Positions 28,600-37,944 of a stretch of 64,000 bases of DNA are shown here, piece after piece; positions within the stretch are counted from its first letter, which is position 1, and each line of letters opens with the position of its first letter. Under the pieces are notes generated by a model. The model had not been told where the DNA came from and made no database searches. It worked only from the letters and a program-made list of their open reading frames with translations. The DNA comes from Nitrospirales bacterium. GTDB taxonomy: Bacteria > Nitrospirota > Nitrospiria > Nitrospirales > UBA8639. Made by a program: the position numbers and the translations under genes. The stretch is taken from assembly GCA_021604105.1 (NCBI GenBank), contig BQIW01000002.1, positions 48,939 through 112,938 of the forward strand. Reading direction: 5' to 3'.

Positions 28600-29784
28600 A
28601 TGTCTACAACGAATATTATCTCTACCACGCTACGCTTTGAACACATTGAATCAGCCATTCAGGCGCTTCCAACTCAAGGCCGGACCATGCTGCAACTTCT
28701 TTTGTTGCAGTACATGGATCTGAGCTCTGAGGCCATCGCCTATATGGTCAGCGATCAACCCGATTCCCGCTTCTTGGCAGGCAATCAGCCAAAAGGAAAC
28801 CCGCTCTCTCTTGAAGCCGAAAGAAATATCATATCACGGGCGAATCAGTACAAAAATTACTACAGACAAAAACGCGAACGCCCAGGAATGCACATTGAAT
28901 TCCTGACTCAAGCTTTAAAAAACCTTGATAAATCCATTCAGATCGCAGGGCGGTTACTCATTTCAGACTTTGGAGTGGACCAGAAGGCCTTGGATGATGC
29001 AAAAACCCAAGCACCCTCAACTCTACTTCGACAGGAACTCCGAAAATTACAACGTAGATGGGATAATCAGGAACTCTCTACAAAGGAGTATCAAATACAG
29101 CGACTGCTCCTAGAATATCAGGCCTTATTGAGACGACGTGGGATCTTCAGACGTCGACTGAAGTTTGCTCAAAATGATTTCATTGTTTCCGGCAATTCTC
29201 CTTTAAAGGATCACGAGGTTGCCCATGTCTGGGGAATCCCGTTAGGAAGTCTAGCTGCTAGAAAGGTTAAAGCCCTTCAACATTTTCTGACTGAATTACA
29301 AAAGCATCAGGAAAAACTTTCCACATCGAATGAGCCAGTACAACCAATCAACCTCTGGCAAGAAACTCTCGCCCTCTTATCCCAACGCCCCATTGAAAAA
29401 TCAATGGTTGAATACGATGGTTTGGAAAAAACAGAAGAGGCCTTACTAGATAAATTGCGTGCATTCGTCGATGGAAGCATGTCAGAGCCTGAAGAATCAA
29501 AGTTCTGGACAAGTATTACCAAAGTGAATGATACGGAATTTTCGGGAACATGGAATTCCCATGCTCGTTCCATTTTAGCTTTCCAACGATTACATGCTCT
29601 GCTCAATGATATGGATTTTTCAGATGAAGGATTGGAAGAAAGCCTACGGGTCAAAATATACCCACAGCTCCCTGACGACCAACTGGCCCCTGAGTCTGAG
29701 GATAAACCTATTGAGCTTAGCGAAAAAGGATTAGGTGTGCTGAATTATTTTGTAGGAGAACAAGACGACAAACGAAGAGGATGA
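28600..29784 (+). CDS. Unknown protein with a sigma-region-4-like helix-turn-helix
   Basis: The 394-residue family is not recognised. Residues about 60-195 are rich in charged heptads (coiled coil likely, LRRRGIFRRRLKF at the end). A segment near 207-232, DHEVAHVWGIPLGSLAARK, closely resembles the EIAxxLGIPxGTVKSRL helix-turn-helix of sigma factor region 4.2. A later segment (KLRAFVDGSMSEPEESKFW, about 285-305) recalls the start of anti-sigma factors but without zinc ligands. Nothing else of a sigma factor is visible, so DNA binding is an inference. It follows the 73-residue gene and faces the EAL-HDOD gene. Confidence 0.75.
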   Translation: MSTTNIISTTLRFEHIESAIQALPTQGRTMLQLLLLQYMDLSSEAIAYMVSDQPDSRFLAGNQPKGNPLSLEAERNIISRANQYKNYYRQKRERPGMHIEFLTQALKNLDKSIQIAGRLLISDFGVDQKALDDAKTQAPSTLLRQELRKLQRRWDNQELSTKEYQIQRLLLEYQALLRRRGIFRRRLKFAQNDFIVSGNSPLKDHEVAHVWGIPLGSLAARKVKALQHFLTELQKHQEKLSTSNEPVQPINLWQETLALLSQRPIEKSMVEYDGLEKTEEALLDKLRAFVDGSMSEPEESKFWTSITKVNDTEFSGTWNSHARSILAFQRLHALLNDMDFSDEGLEESLRVKIYPQLPDDQLAPESEDKPIELSEKGLGVLNYFVGEQDDKRRG

Positions 29785-29813
29785 GTTTGGCTTCCAAAGG
29801 TGCACCTCATCCT
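29778..29813 (+). terminator. Terminator-like hairpin between convergent genes
   Basis: AGGATGAG and CTCATCCT form an 8-bp stem that encloses an inner TTTGG/CCAAA hairpin. It is followed on the plus strand by TCTCTGCTATTTTTC. It overlaps the stop of the upstream gene. Confidence 0.4.
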
Positions 29814-29819
29814 TCTCTG

Positions 29820-31061
29820 CTATTTTTCATTCCCGGCAAGAGTCGTTTTCAAAACCTCGTCAGCCCAATCGGTGCTGAGAAAATACTCTTGGCGCACCAC
29901 ATGGGGTTCAAAACGACTGTTCAGGATTTGATCCCACTCCCCTCGTTCGTAAGACATCACGCATTTTAAAATTTCCCCTAAACATCCCTGCCCTTCGGTC
30001 AGAGCAAGATGAATTTCAGAAGCAAGAGGAAGATCTGCGACAAGTTGCTTCATCTCACAATCAAAGTAAGCATCCAATACAGAAAAGAGACCAACGGTAA
30101 AGCCCTGGCTGGTAGACTCTCCGTGCAACCGACTCAAACTTTGACACATTCGTCCCCGAATTAGGGCAATGCGCATGAGTTCGCTTGGTTTTCCGCCAGT
30201 ATGAGCCAAAACCAGTAAGGAGGCCCATTGTCGCATACGTTCGGTACCTACCATCCCCACGGCTTGCCCAATGGAATTTACCACTCGAGGAAGGCCCACA
30301 GAAGCGGAGTTCACAAAACGAAGAAGCTTGAGGCTCAGTGACAAGTCGTTTTCAACTAACTCCTCAAGATCTTTAATTTGAATATCGGGATCTTGCAATT
30401 TGGCCAGTAATAGCACAATCGCCATGCGGTTACCGGAAAGCTTGACTCCCTCCATGATTTGCGGCTTACAGAAAAAGTATCCTTGAAAATATTCAAATCC
30501 CTTTTCATAACACAGCGTATACACTTCTTGATCTTCGACTTTTTCTGCAAGCAATCGAACTGGGTATTGTTTCAACAGATTAATTTGCTCAAAAAGCTGG
30601 TCACTCGTTAATGCCAATATATCCACTTTCACAAAATCAGCAACCTCTAATAATCCTCGATGAGAATCCCGAACGATAAAGTCATCCAGGGCAATTTTAT
30701 AGCCAAGCTGCCTAGCCCTGGCAAGAGATTGGATGACAATGGGCGTAGGCTCAATGGATTCCAATACCTCAAGAACCACATTGTGTTTTGGCAGCACTTC
30801 ATAATGTTGACTTAAAAAAAAGTTCGCTGTCAGATTGATGAACGCCTGACCTGTCCCAGCTATTTGGTCAATTCCCATCTCTAAAAACGTATTCACCATG
30901 ACCCTGGCGGTGGCCTCATCCCCGTCAACGATTTGCGCACTATTGGCTTGACCATCCCGATACAGGAGTTCATATCCAAAAACTCCTCCATGACGATCAA
31001 AAATAGCCTGTCGCCCAACCAGAACGGATTCCTTGATGCTTGGAGCAGCCGTTGAAGTCAT
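29820..31061 (-). CDS. EAL-HDOD (YuxH-type) signalling protein
   Basis: A 413-residue protein with an N-terminal EAL-like domain (about 10-200) and a C-terminal HDOD domain (about 205-400). EAL-related motifs are FGYELLYRDG (ELL in place of EAL), FINLTANFF, IALDDFIVRD, VKVDILAL, LLAEKVED and FQGYFFCKP. HDOD shows LSLKLLRFVNSASVGLPR and GMVGTERMRQWASLLVLA. Proteins of this layout act in chemotaxis, motility or c-di-GMP-linked regulation; here several metal-binding positions are recognisable, so enzymatic activity stays open. It is a single gene, cytoplasmic, with no membrane segment. Confidence 0.9.
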   Translation of the reverse strand: MTSTAAPSIKESVLVGRQAIFDRHGGVFGYELLYRDGQANSAQIVDGDEATARVMVNTFLEMGIDQIAGTGQAFINLTANFFLSQHYEVLPKHNVVLEVLESIEPTPIVIQSLARARQLGYKIALDDFIVRDSHRGLLEVADFVKVDILALTSDQLFEQINLLKQYPVRLLAEKVEDQEVYTLCYEKGFEYFQGYFFCKPQIMEGVKLSGNRMAIVLLLAKLQDPDIQIKDLEELVENDLSLSLKLLRFVNSASVGLPRVVNSIGQAVGMVGTERMRQWASLLVLAHTGGKPSELMRIALIRGRMCQSLSRLHGESTSQGFTVGLFSVLDAYFDCEMKQLVADLPLASEIHLALTEGQGCLGEILKCVMSYERGEWDQILNSRFEPHVVRQEYFLSTDWADEVLKTTLAGNEK

Positions 31062-31263
31062 AAAAATATTCCAAGATAAATAAATAGCAGTTTGAGAATT
31101 TTCTCCACGATTACGAGGCCCTATAACGACGAAAAAAAGGTAACCCTAAATGAATCCTGAACACTACGACCAAGAATCCACCTAAAACTTGATCATTTTC
31201 AGAAAAAGAATTGTCCAAAGTTCTCCACCTATGGTATAGATCTTTTCGTTCCCGGTGAAATAC

Positions 31264-31339
31264 GGCGGTGTAGCTCAGGTGGTAGAGCAGCGGACTCATA
31301 AGCCGCGGGCCGGGGGTTCAAATCCCTCCACCGCCACCA
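31264..31339 (+). tRNA. tRNA-Met (anticodon CAT)
   Basis: A 76-base cloverleaf with acceptor stem GGCGGTG/CACCGCC, discriminator A and an encoded CCA end. The D stem is GCTC/GAGC, the anticodon loop CTCATAA with anticodon CAT, and the T arm holds GGTTCAAAT. The first anticodon-stem pair next to the loop is A-G rather than a Watson-Crick pair. The acceptor lacks the C1-A72 mismatch of an initiator tRNA, so an elongator Met tRNA (or a lysidine-modified Ile2 tRNA) is meant; the two cannot be separated by eye. Confidence 0.93.
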
Positions 31340-31351
31340 TGCTTCTTCCTT

Positions 31352-31374
31352 CGCCTTCCGGATCCCAGAAGGCG
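31352..31374 (+). terminator. Hairpin after the tRNA gene
   Basis: CGCCTTC and GAAGGCG form a 7-bp stem with a 9-base loop, 13 bases after the tRNA CCA end. There is no T tract behind it, so it may be a processing or Rho-assisted end rather than a classic terminator. Confidence 0.3.
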
Positions 31375-31414
31375 CCCGAATGCTCTTCCCCCTCAGAGGC
31401 TCCGGACATCAACA

Positions 31415-32380
31415 TCATCCGACATGAACGTGTTTGCTTGGATTCAACGAGGAATCTACCTTTGAAGCGGAATGACTACTTTCAGACAACGCTTCATTCA
31501 ATGGCACTTCAATGCATACCGAGGTCCCCTTAGACGGTTGACTGTGAATTTTTAGACGAGCCCCTATCTTTTTTGCACGATTGACCATATTGCCTAATCC
31601 ATGCCCCTGAGCCCGAACCAAATCAACTTCAAAGCCCTTTCCATTATCTGACACCTCAATGACCGTGTCTGTAGGCGTCGTCTTTGCAGACACCTGCCCT
31701 TTGTTGGCATGCGAATATTGTACGCTATTCCGAACGGCTTCTCGTACGATATGTAACAGTTGGGCACCCTGTTCCCGTGACAGATGATCCTCACAAGCAG
31801 GATCCACATGGACCATTATCGGGAATGAGGCATCTCGACTCAAATCCTCTATAAGGGTCTTGAGTGCCACCTCGAATTTGTTCCCGAGCAGGACTCCTGC
31901 TTTGAGATTCTCCAAAAACACCTGAAGCATCTCCGACATTTCCGCCACTTGCTCAACAATGAATGTGGTGGGACGCCCTACTTCCAAAGCCATTTGAATT
32001 TTTTGCAAGGCTCGGGCTATCCGTTCATGGAATTGCAAAATGATAACATTTCGTTCTTCAATGACAGCCAGGAGTTCATTATTGCGTTGAAGAAGATACA
32101 GAAAGGGAGACATTCGCACAATTCCTCCCAATAATAACCCCGCAACACCAAAACCGAGCCACGTACTCACACCATTCAACGGAGGGGGATTGAGTTCTAG
32201 GTATGGAATAAATACTCCATAGGTTTTTTGTATGGCCAGGAGCCCCACTGCCCCATTCAAGAGATGCCACACGAGGGGATTTTTTGTCGAACATACCCGA
32301 CGAAGAAGCAAAAGGACCGTCAACCAATGCAAAAGGCAGGTTGCGAGCAATACCCAAAATAAAAAGCTTTCATTATCCAT
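31415..32380 (-). CDS. Membrane LiaS/NarX-type histidine-kinase-like protein lacking the acceptor histidine
   Basis: A 321-residue protein with three or more N-terminal membrane segments (about 7-26, 38-60, 72-95), a dimerisation helix and a C-terminal HATPase domain. The ATP-binding boxes look intact: REAVRNSVQYSHA (N-box), SDNGKGF (G1) and GHGLGNMVNRA (G2). The helix ERIARALQKIQ aligns with the HisKA_3 signature ERxRIARELHD, with Gln126 at the phospho-acceptor histidine. It may bind ATP without autophosphorylating, or may phosphorylate another site. No response regulator gene is adjacent. It lies convergent to the tRNA. Confidence 0.8.
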   Translation of the reverse strand: MDNESFLFWVLLATCLLHWLTVLLLLRRVCSTKNPLVWHLLNGAVGLLAIQKTYGVFIPYLELNPPPLNGVSTWLGFGVAGLLLGGIVRMSPFLYLLQRNNELLAVIEERNVIILQFHERIARALQKIQMALEVGRPTTFIVEQVAEMSEMLQVFLENLKAGVLLGNKFEVALKTLIEDLSRDASFPIMVHVDPACEDHLSREQGAQLLHIVREAVRNSVQYSHANKGQVSAKTTPTDTVIEVSDNGKGFEVDLVRAQGHGLGNMVNRAKKIGARLKIHSQPSKGTSVCIEVPLNEALSESSHSASKVDSSLNPSKHVHVG

Positions 32381-32654
32381 CTAGCTAACCCTCGTGCTCC
32401 CTGGATAGTCCTTCTTCAACTTGAAGCGGCCCATATTTTCTTCACCCTGTTGCGTGACATTCCATAATATCGGCTATGGTAAAAACGGATCCAACCAATC
32501 TATAAAACCAGTGTCGGGTACATTTCATAGTCGCGTTCTCCTTGTCGGAAAATTCACGGGGTATCTTAAGAAAACGGGCACCAATCACTTTAATCTACGC
32601 TCTTTGCTTTGCTAGTTAACTCCAGTCGTTTCTCCTTCAAAAGAGCCTGGCACC

Positions 32655-33059
32655 ATGACACCCCAATCCCAGAATCCTCCCGATGAGGTATTTACCGGTA
32701 GGGGGAGGTCGACCAGACTTTTTACAGTATTAAGATCTAGTCACATGCGATTTATCTTTATTTTCTTGTCAATCCTTCTTCTGTGGTCAATGACCATCTC
32801 AATCGAGTATGGGAATCGAAATCCCAGCACCACTTCCACGGCTCAAGCCTGTTCGAGAGAAGTCAGCGGAGAAATCCTACTAGATTATCTATACAGAGGT
32901 AGGATTAAGGGTATAAGGGATAATGGGAGCATACTTACTGTTGGCCTCCCCTCTGATTGGGCATCCCTCCCCTCAGACATTCATCAAGAAACATATAAAA
33001 CAGTCGCCTGCTATGCCAAAACACAACAGCGCACACTACAGATTATTGAAACGGAATAA
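32655..33059 (+). CDS. Small unknown protein with one membrane segment
   Basis: A 134-residue ORF. Residues about 32-46 are hydrophobic (FIFIFLSILLLWSMTI) and the region before is basic, so it is either a signal anchor or a signal peptide with an extended N-region. The exported part contains two cysteines (about 64 and 120) and ends in a short helix. The family is not recognised. It stands alone between two minus-strand genes; codon use is ordinary. A start further inside (ATG of MRFIFIF) would give a normal signal peptide. Confidence 0.6.
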   Translation: MTPQSQNPPDEVFTGRGRSTRLFTVLRSSHMRFIFIFLSILLLWSMTISIEYGNRNPSTTSTAQACSREVSGEILLDYLYRGRIKGIRDNGSILTVGLPSDWASLPSDIHQETYKTVACYAKTQQRTLQIIETE

Positions 33060-33090
33060 AGAAAGGACTAACGACTTAGCATGAAGAAAT

Positions 33091-34584
33091 TCAGGCAGGT
33101 GGGCCGTGTGGGCGTTGGAGAGACTCTCGATAATACTCATATAGAACCTGAGCCCGTCCGTCATCAATTAGAACAAGCTGGCGTTGATCAAACGTATTGG
33201 CGCAATACAGATACGTCAGATGGGTTGTCGTCCCTAACTCGATATGCATTTCTCTTCCCATATCATCCTTGAACGTCGTCTCCTGTTGAATGCATTTGGA
33301 GGGAAGGCTTTCGTAAATGATTTGAGCAGAAGGATGGTGATTTTCATAACAAGGCATAGATGGATCCTCAGGAGCCTGAATCATGCTTCCCCAAAAGTCA
33401 TGAACCAATTCTTGAAAATCAGATTCGGTGATGTGCCTAACCGTTTCAACTAATTGATCGATTAAATCCTGATCCTCCCCTCCCCCAATAACCAATCCTG
33501 TCAAACCAGAAGAATACTCACATAAACCCCACGGAACGATCTCATTCCATAGCCCGAAACGAAACACCCAGGATCCACTTTGGGAATGAACGCCTGTTAT
33601 GCTGGCTCTCACTGTATCCCTAAGCAGGACTTGTCCCATTCGCTCGGCGGCAATCCCGGTACAACGATACAGTGTTTCACCTGATCCCCGATACGGTTCC
33701 TCATTCCACTCAAAAGGCTCCACACCATATGAAAGTCGGGCAACCTCATACAGAGGTCCATCGATCATCTCTTCATCCACCGACCGATATCGGCAAAAAA
33801 CCGGAGAAGATACAGGAAACAGACCTCTGGTATCTAACGCACGTTGAAACAAAATCCGTCGACCAAGATTCCATGTTTTCTCAAAAAGAATCATTCGTCC
33901 CATTGGCCTTAAAGCCTGCAACAAAGCATTCAACCGTCCCTGTAGCCCCGTCAGAATTTCCAGTTGCTCCTGTCGGTAAGGGTCGCAGGGTCGTTGAAAT
34001 GTTTTCCATGTTTGGCTTGGAATCCCGGGCTCCCATTCCGCCTGAAACAATGCATGGGTCGAAAGAATGAGGTCGTAGGTTCCCGAAATCTGCTGTGGTG
34101 GCAACTGAGAGATCTCGAAGCGAACATTCCTGATTCGTCGTTTTTCTGCCTCAAGACAAGCCATTTCAATCGATCGAGACGACCGATCGAACCCTACAAA
34201 TTCAACCCCAGGATGCTGTTGGGCAAAAAAAAGCGTCAGAATACCAACTCCACAACCAAAGTCCAATACCTTGTTGGCTGGGGCAATTCTGCCACACACA
34301 AAGGTTCCAATCGTCAAATAATATTGAAACCGTTGGGAATACAGAACAGGGATAAGATCCCGACGCGCCAATCTATCATAAAAATCAATGTCGCCTTGTA
34401 CATCTTCCCCACCGCATCGATGCTCGATTAATTGTTGAAAATCACGCAATTCCTCTTTGGAGAGAGTCTCCCGTTGCCAATCATAGTATGACGCCTCATC
34501 ATGAAACTCTCGCAATCCCCATGACCGCAAATACGGGTAAAGCTCCGCATGGTATTCAGAGGTTTCTTCCCTTTTATAGCCCAT
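33091..34584 (-). CDS. SAM-dependent methyltransferase, class I, unknown substrate
   Basis: A 497-residue protein. The Rossmann-type SAM site is VLDFGCGVGILTLFFA (motif I, about 107-122), followed by VEFVGFDRS (motif II acidic residue) and YDLILSTHALFQAEW. The long C-terminal half does not resemble a known methyltransferase domain. No membrane segment or signal peptide is present. Neighbours give no pathway hint. It could modify a lipid or small molecule, but the sequence does not decide this. Confidence 0.8.
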   Translation of the reverse strand: MGYKREETSEYHAELYPYLRSWGLREFHDEASYYDWQRETLSKEELRDFQQLIEHRCGGEDVQGDIDFYDRLARRDLIPVLYSQRFQYYLTIGTFVCGRIAPANKVLDFGCGVGILTLFFAQQHPGVEFVGFDRSSRSIEMACLEAEKRRIRNVRFEISQLPPQQISGTYDLILSTHALFQAEWEPGIPSQTWKTFQRPCDPYRQEQLEILTGLQGRLNALLQALRPMGRMILFEKTWNLGRRILFQRALDTRGLFPVSSPVFCRYRSVDEEMIDGPLYEVARLSYGVEPFEWNEEPYRGSGETLYRCTGIAAERMGQVLLRDTVRASITGVHSQSGSWVFRFGLWNEIVPWGLCEYSSGLTGLVIGGGEDQDLIDQLVETVRHITESDFQELVHDFWGSMIQAPEDPSMPCYENHHPSAQIIYESLPSKCIQQETTFKDDMGREMHIELGTTTHLTYLYCANTFDQRQLVLIDDGRAQVLYEYYRESLQRPHGPPA

Positions 34585-34735
34585 AAAAAATCAGATTAAG
34601 ATTATTCCGCTAAAAAATGAATACAGGAAAGGTTGGGAAACAAAAGAAACACAAATCAGGAGTGGGTAGCGAAGACATGTGTTTATGGACAGGCGATACA
34701 CAAAGCGTTCAGCCATGCATGTTTCATCTTAAAAG

Positions 34736-36091
34736 CTAGAACTTGGCAGATAACATCATCGCATCCTGGTAGGTCTGAGGGACTGGGTGTGGTTGTTGAA
34801 GTTGTCCAGTTCCCAATACCATATATTTTTCAACCGTGAGCTTCGAGAGAATAAGAGGACCTCGCGCATGCATACGAGTGCTATTAGTCCCGATATCCGG
34901 GCCAAGACCAAATTGGGGTCCGCCATGAAGACGGGTCGAAGCGTTCACCATAACGGCGCTCGAATCAACTTCTCGAACAAAGCGCATGGCTAACGGATAA
35001 TCCCGAGTTACAATAGTATCGGTATGCCCTGGGGCATAGCTTCCAATATGGTCGATAGCTTCTTGGCTATCTTTCACTACTTTAATATTCAGAGTTAAGG
35101 ATTGATATTTTTTCCCCCAATCCGCTTCCTCCGCCGCTTTAATCCCTAAATGCCCGGTCATTTCCAAAATACCCATCATGGAAACCGTTTTAGGACAGCC
35201 ACGCAAGGTCACCCGATATTCCTGAAGAAGTCTTCGTGTTAACCCTGGCAATAAATGGCGGGAAACGCTCTGATGAACCAAGAGTGTGTCCATAGCATTG
35301 GGTGCAGATGGCGATTGAAGTTTGGCGTTCACCGCAATCGTTTGAGCTAAAGGGATATCGACATCCTGATCGACATAGACATGACACAGACCTCCCTCAA
35401 ATCCAATGATAGGAACTCTGGATTGTTCCAATATCCCATTTCGCAAGCCGGCACTTCCCCGTGTAATCACGGCTTGGACATACTGAGGATATCTCACCAA
35501 TTCGAGGGCAGCCTCTGGGGAGCTCCTGTCGAGAAATATCACTCCCCCTTCAGGAACACCCTTGGACACCGCCGCCGCTTGAAGATAGCGAACAATCGCA
35601 CTATTAGTATGAAACCACTCGGTTCCCCCACGAAAGACACAGACATTATTGGTCTTCAAGCACATCCCAAACGATTCAGCCGTCACCAAAGGGCCCATAT
35701 CCGACACCACGGCGACAACACCCAGGGGAGAACGGACATTATGAACCTGCATTCCATCTGAAGTCAGCCAGGCATGACTCGACTCTCCGATTGGATCAGG
35801 AAGAGCTTGCAAATCTAACAATCCTTGCTGCATGTGGCGAATCGTGTCTTCTGAAATTCGAATTCGTTCTGAGGCCTCGCGATGAGCTTGTTGATCAGTT
35901 TTCTTCGAAATGCCAGCCAGATCTTTGGCGTTGGCCTCTAAAATTTCCTGGGTATGTTCAACTAAACTCTCCGCCATCGCCAGTAGGGCCTGGTTTTTTA
36001 CAGGAGAGGACATGCACGCCATTGGGCGAACAGCCTCCTTCGCTCTTTTTAGGAGAGCTTGCACATATAATTTCAGAGGGACCTCAACCAT
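34736..36091 (-). CDS. Gamma-glutamyl phosphate reductase-like protein without the catalytic cysteine
   Basis: A 451-residue member of the ProA branch of the aldehyde dehydrogenase superfamily. Typical stretches are SPLGVVAVVSDMGPLVT, NNVCVFRGGTEWFHTNS, VNAKLQSPSAPNAMDTLLV and SSAVMVNASTRLHGG. ProA reduces gamma-glutamyl phosphate in proline synthesis and uses a cysteine in the motif PSxCNAxETLLV. Here that residue is Pro264 (codon CCC at 35300-35302), so this protein should not perform the standard reaction. A paralogue or pseudoenzyme is likely; a normal proA is expected elsewhere. The frame is open upstream to 36454, but ATG 36091 has GAAGGAG in front and fits the family start. Confidence 0.85.
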   Translation of the reverse strand: MVEVPLKLYVQALLKRAKEAVRPMACMSSPVKNQALLAMAESLVEHTQEILEANAKDLAGISKKTDQQAHREASERIRISEDTIRHMQQGLLDLQALPDPIGESSHAWLTSDGMQVHNVRSPLGVVAVVSDMGPLVTAESFGMCLKTNNVCVFRGGTEWFHTNSAIVRYLQAAAVSKGVPEGGVIFLDRSSPEAALELVRYPQYVQAVITRGSAGLRNGILEQSRVPIIGFEGGLCHVYVDQDVDIPLAQTIAVNAKLQSPSAPNAMDTLLVHQSVSRHLLPGLTRRLLQEYRVTLRGCPKTVSMMGILEMTGHLGIKAAEEADWGKKYQSLTLNIKVVKDSQEAIDHIGSYAPGHTDTIVTRDYPLAMRFVREVDSSAVMVNASTRLHGGPQFGLGPDIGTNSTRMHARGPLILSKLTVEKYMVLGTGQLQQPHPVPQTYQDAMMLSAKF

Positions 36092-36503
36092 CCTTCTTAC
36101 TCCTTCATCATGAAAGTTTCTGAATTCTGGTCTGACTATAGCCATGAAGACTCGCCGAGTCAAAAAAAGCATTGATTCAAAAAGATTTATCTCAAAATAC
36201 TTTGAGTTTATTCTTTGATGGCTCCCCCAAGTTAAAAGGGCATCGCGTTCCCATAAGAAGATAGTCGGGGTTGAATTATAATTTTCACCTATGCTACTCT
36301 CCATTGGTTTAATGGAAAAATACTGAACATCACTTAATTGCATGAATGTCTCTTCACTTGGAACAGCCTGCCTGATAAGACAATCCACATCTATTGTCTC
36401 CTGCCGGTCCCATTTGAGCCAAATTACTGTTCTGAATTTCATTAAAAAATCCACGGTTTCGTGTTAATCCGTATATCTCTGAAAGGGGGTGGGAAGGTCC
36501 GTT
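36092..36503. other. Divergent gap and rpsB leader region
   Basis: 412 bases separate the ProA-like gene from rpsB. The open frame here is an upstream extension of the ProA frame with no family match. I see no gene. It must hold the rpsB promoter; no convincing hexamer pair was identified. Confidence 0.45.
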
Positions 36504-37286
36504 ATGGTCACGATTAAATCGTTATTAGAAGCTGGGGTTCACTTCGGGCATCAAACAAATCGCTGGAACCCGAAAATGAAACGCTATATCTTTGGGGAAA
36601 AAAACGGCATTTATATTATTGATCTTCAAATTTCTCTCCAATGCTTTCAAAAAGCCTATGAATTTACCAGGGATACGGTGGCTGCTGGGGAATCCGTCTT
36701 ATTCGTAGGGACCAAACGGCAGGCTATGGGTATTGTGGAGGAAGAAGCCAATCGTTGTGGAATGTTTTTTGTTAACCAGCGATGGTTGGGTGGCATGTTA
36801 ACAAATTTCCAGACACTCCGTCGCAGCATCAACCAACTTAAAAAACTCGAAGCTGCGGAAACCGATGGAACATACGAACGACTCAAAAAGAAAGAGATCG
36901 TTCGCATGAAAAAAGAGCAAGCCAAACTGGAAAAATATTTAAGCGGCATCAAAGGTATGAACGATATTCCTGGATGCATTTACATTTTGGATACCAGGAT
37001 CCAGCACATTACAGTCAAGGAAGCTAATCGACTTGGCATTCCGGTCATTGCCTTAGTAGACACCAACTGTGACCCTGAAGGCGTGGACTTTCCTATACCA
37101 GGCAATGACGATGCCATTCGATCTCTCAAATTATTTACAGGACAAATTGCCGACGCCTGCATAGAAGGTACGGAACTTCGCCGGAAACGCCAGGAGGCAG
37201 TGGCAAATGGCGAGGGCTTTCTTCCCGATAATACCGAACAGGGTCATCCATCAGTTGTGCCAAACAAGAATACCCAACCTGTCTAA
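36504..37286 (+). CDS. rpsB: 30S ribosomal protein uS2
   Basis: Ribosomal protein S2 of the small subunit. It has 260 residues from ATG 36504 and begins MVTIKSLLEAGVHFGHQ, followed by the RWNPKMKRYIF segment and DIPGCIYILDTR, which are diagnostic. A GTG five codons upstream is open, but the strong GGGGGTGGGAAGG lies before the ATG at the right distance. The C-terminal tail is slightly longer than in E. coli. It leads the rpsB-tsf-pyrH-frr cluster that is conserved in most bacteria. Confidence 0.97.
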   Translation: MVTIKSLLEAGVHFGHQTNRWNPKMKRYIFGEKNGIYIIDLQISLQCFQKAYEFTRDTVAAGESVLFVGTKRQAMGIVEEEANRCGMFFVNQRWLGGMLTNFQTLRRSINQLKKLEAAETDGTYERLKKKEIVRMKKEQAKLEKYLSGIKGMNDIPGCIYILDTRIQHITVKEANRLGIPVIALVDTNCDPEGVDFPIPGNDDAIRSLKLFTGQIADACIEGTELRRKRQEAVANGEGFLPDNTEQGHPSVVPNKNTQPV

Positions 37287-37347
37287 GGATCCTGGGTTCA
37301 TCCAACTAAACGGAAATTTATAATACTGTCAGTAGGAGAGCATGCAT

Positions 37348-37944
37348 ATGTCTAGTTTGAGTGCCTTGGTGAAGGAGTTGAGAGGCAAAACAGGGGCAGG
37401 AATCCTTGATTGCCAAAAAGCCCTTCAAGACACAGGAAACGATGTCGAGAAAGCTGTTGATCTGTTGCGTCAAAAAGGGTTGGCCGCTGCCCAGAAGAAA
37501 GCAGGCCGAGAAACTAAAGAGGGAATTATATCCTCGTATATTCATTCAGGATCAAAAATTGGTGTCCTCATTGAGGTCAATTGTGAAACAGACTTTGTCG
37601 CACGCAATGAAGAATTTCAAGCTTTCGTTAAGGAAGTGGCATTACAAATCGCCGCATCCCATCCTTTGTACATTAAACGTGAAGACATTCCTGAGGACTC
37701 GATCGAACGGGAAAGAAATATTTATCTCGCACAGATGAAAGAGTCCGGAAAACCCGAAGGAACGTGGGAAAAAATCATTAAGGGGAAACTAGAAAAATAT
37801 TATCAAGAACAATGCCTCCTTGAGCAGGCCTTTATTAAGGATCCCAGCATCAGCATCCAAGATCTCCTCTCGCAAAAAATCGCGAAGTTAGGAGAAAACC
37901 TCACGATCAATCGCTTTACGCGCTACCAACTCGGCCAGGACTAA
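37348..37944 (+). CDS. tsf: Elongation factor Ts
   Basis: Nucleotide exchange factor that reloads EF-Tu with GTP. The 198 residues are the short form with one dimerisation segment missing, like Thermus EF-Ts. The N-terminal UBA-like part [18 protein letters not shown] and the core [14 protein letters not shown] are diagnostic. Two ATGs lie close together; AGGAG is 9 bases before the second (37348), so that one is chosen. Its stop overlaps the pyrH start by one base (TAATG). Confidence 0.96.
   Translation: MSSLSALVKELRGKTGAGILDCQKALQDTGNDVEKAVDLLRQKGLAAAQKKAGRETKEGIISSYIHSGSKIGVLIEVNCETDFVARNEEFQAFVKEVALQIAASHPLYIKREDIPEDSIERERNIYLAQMKESGKPEGTWEKIIKGKLEKYYQEQCLLEQAFIKDPSISIQDLLSQKIAKLGENLTINRFTRYQLGQD

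Noticed and set aside
36092..36454. N-terminal extension of the ProA-like frame
   Set aside because: The extension matches no family, and a good ribosome binding site lies before ATG 36091, at the normal ProA start.
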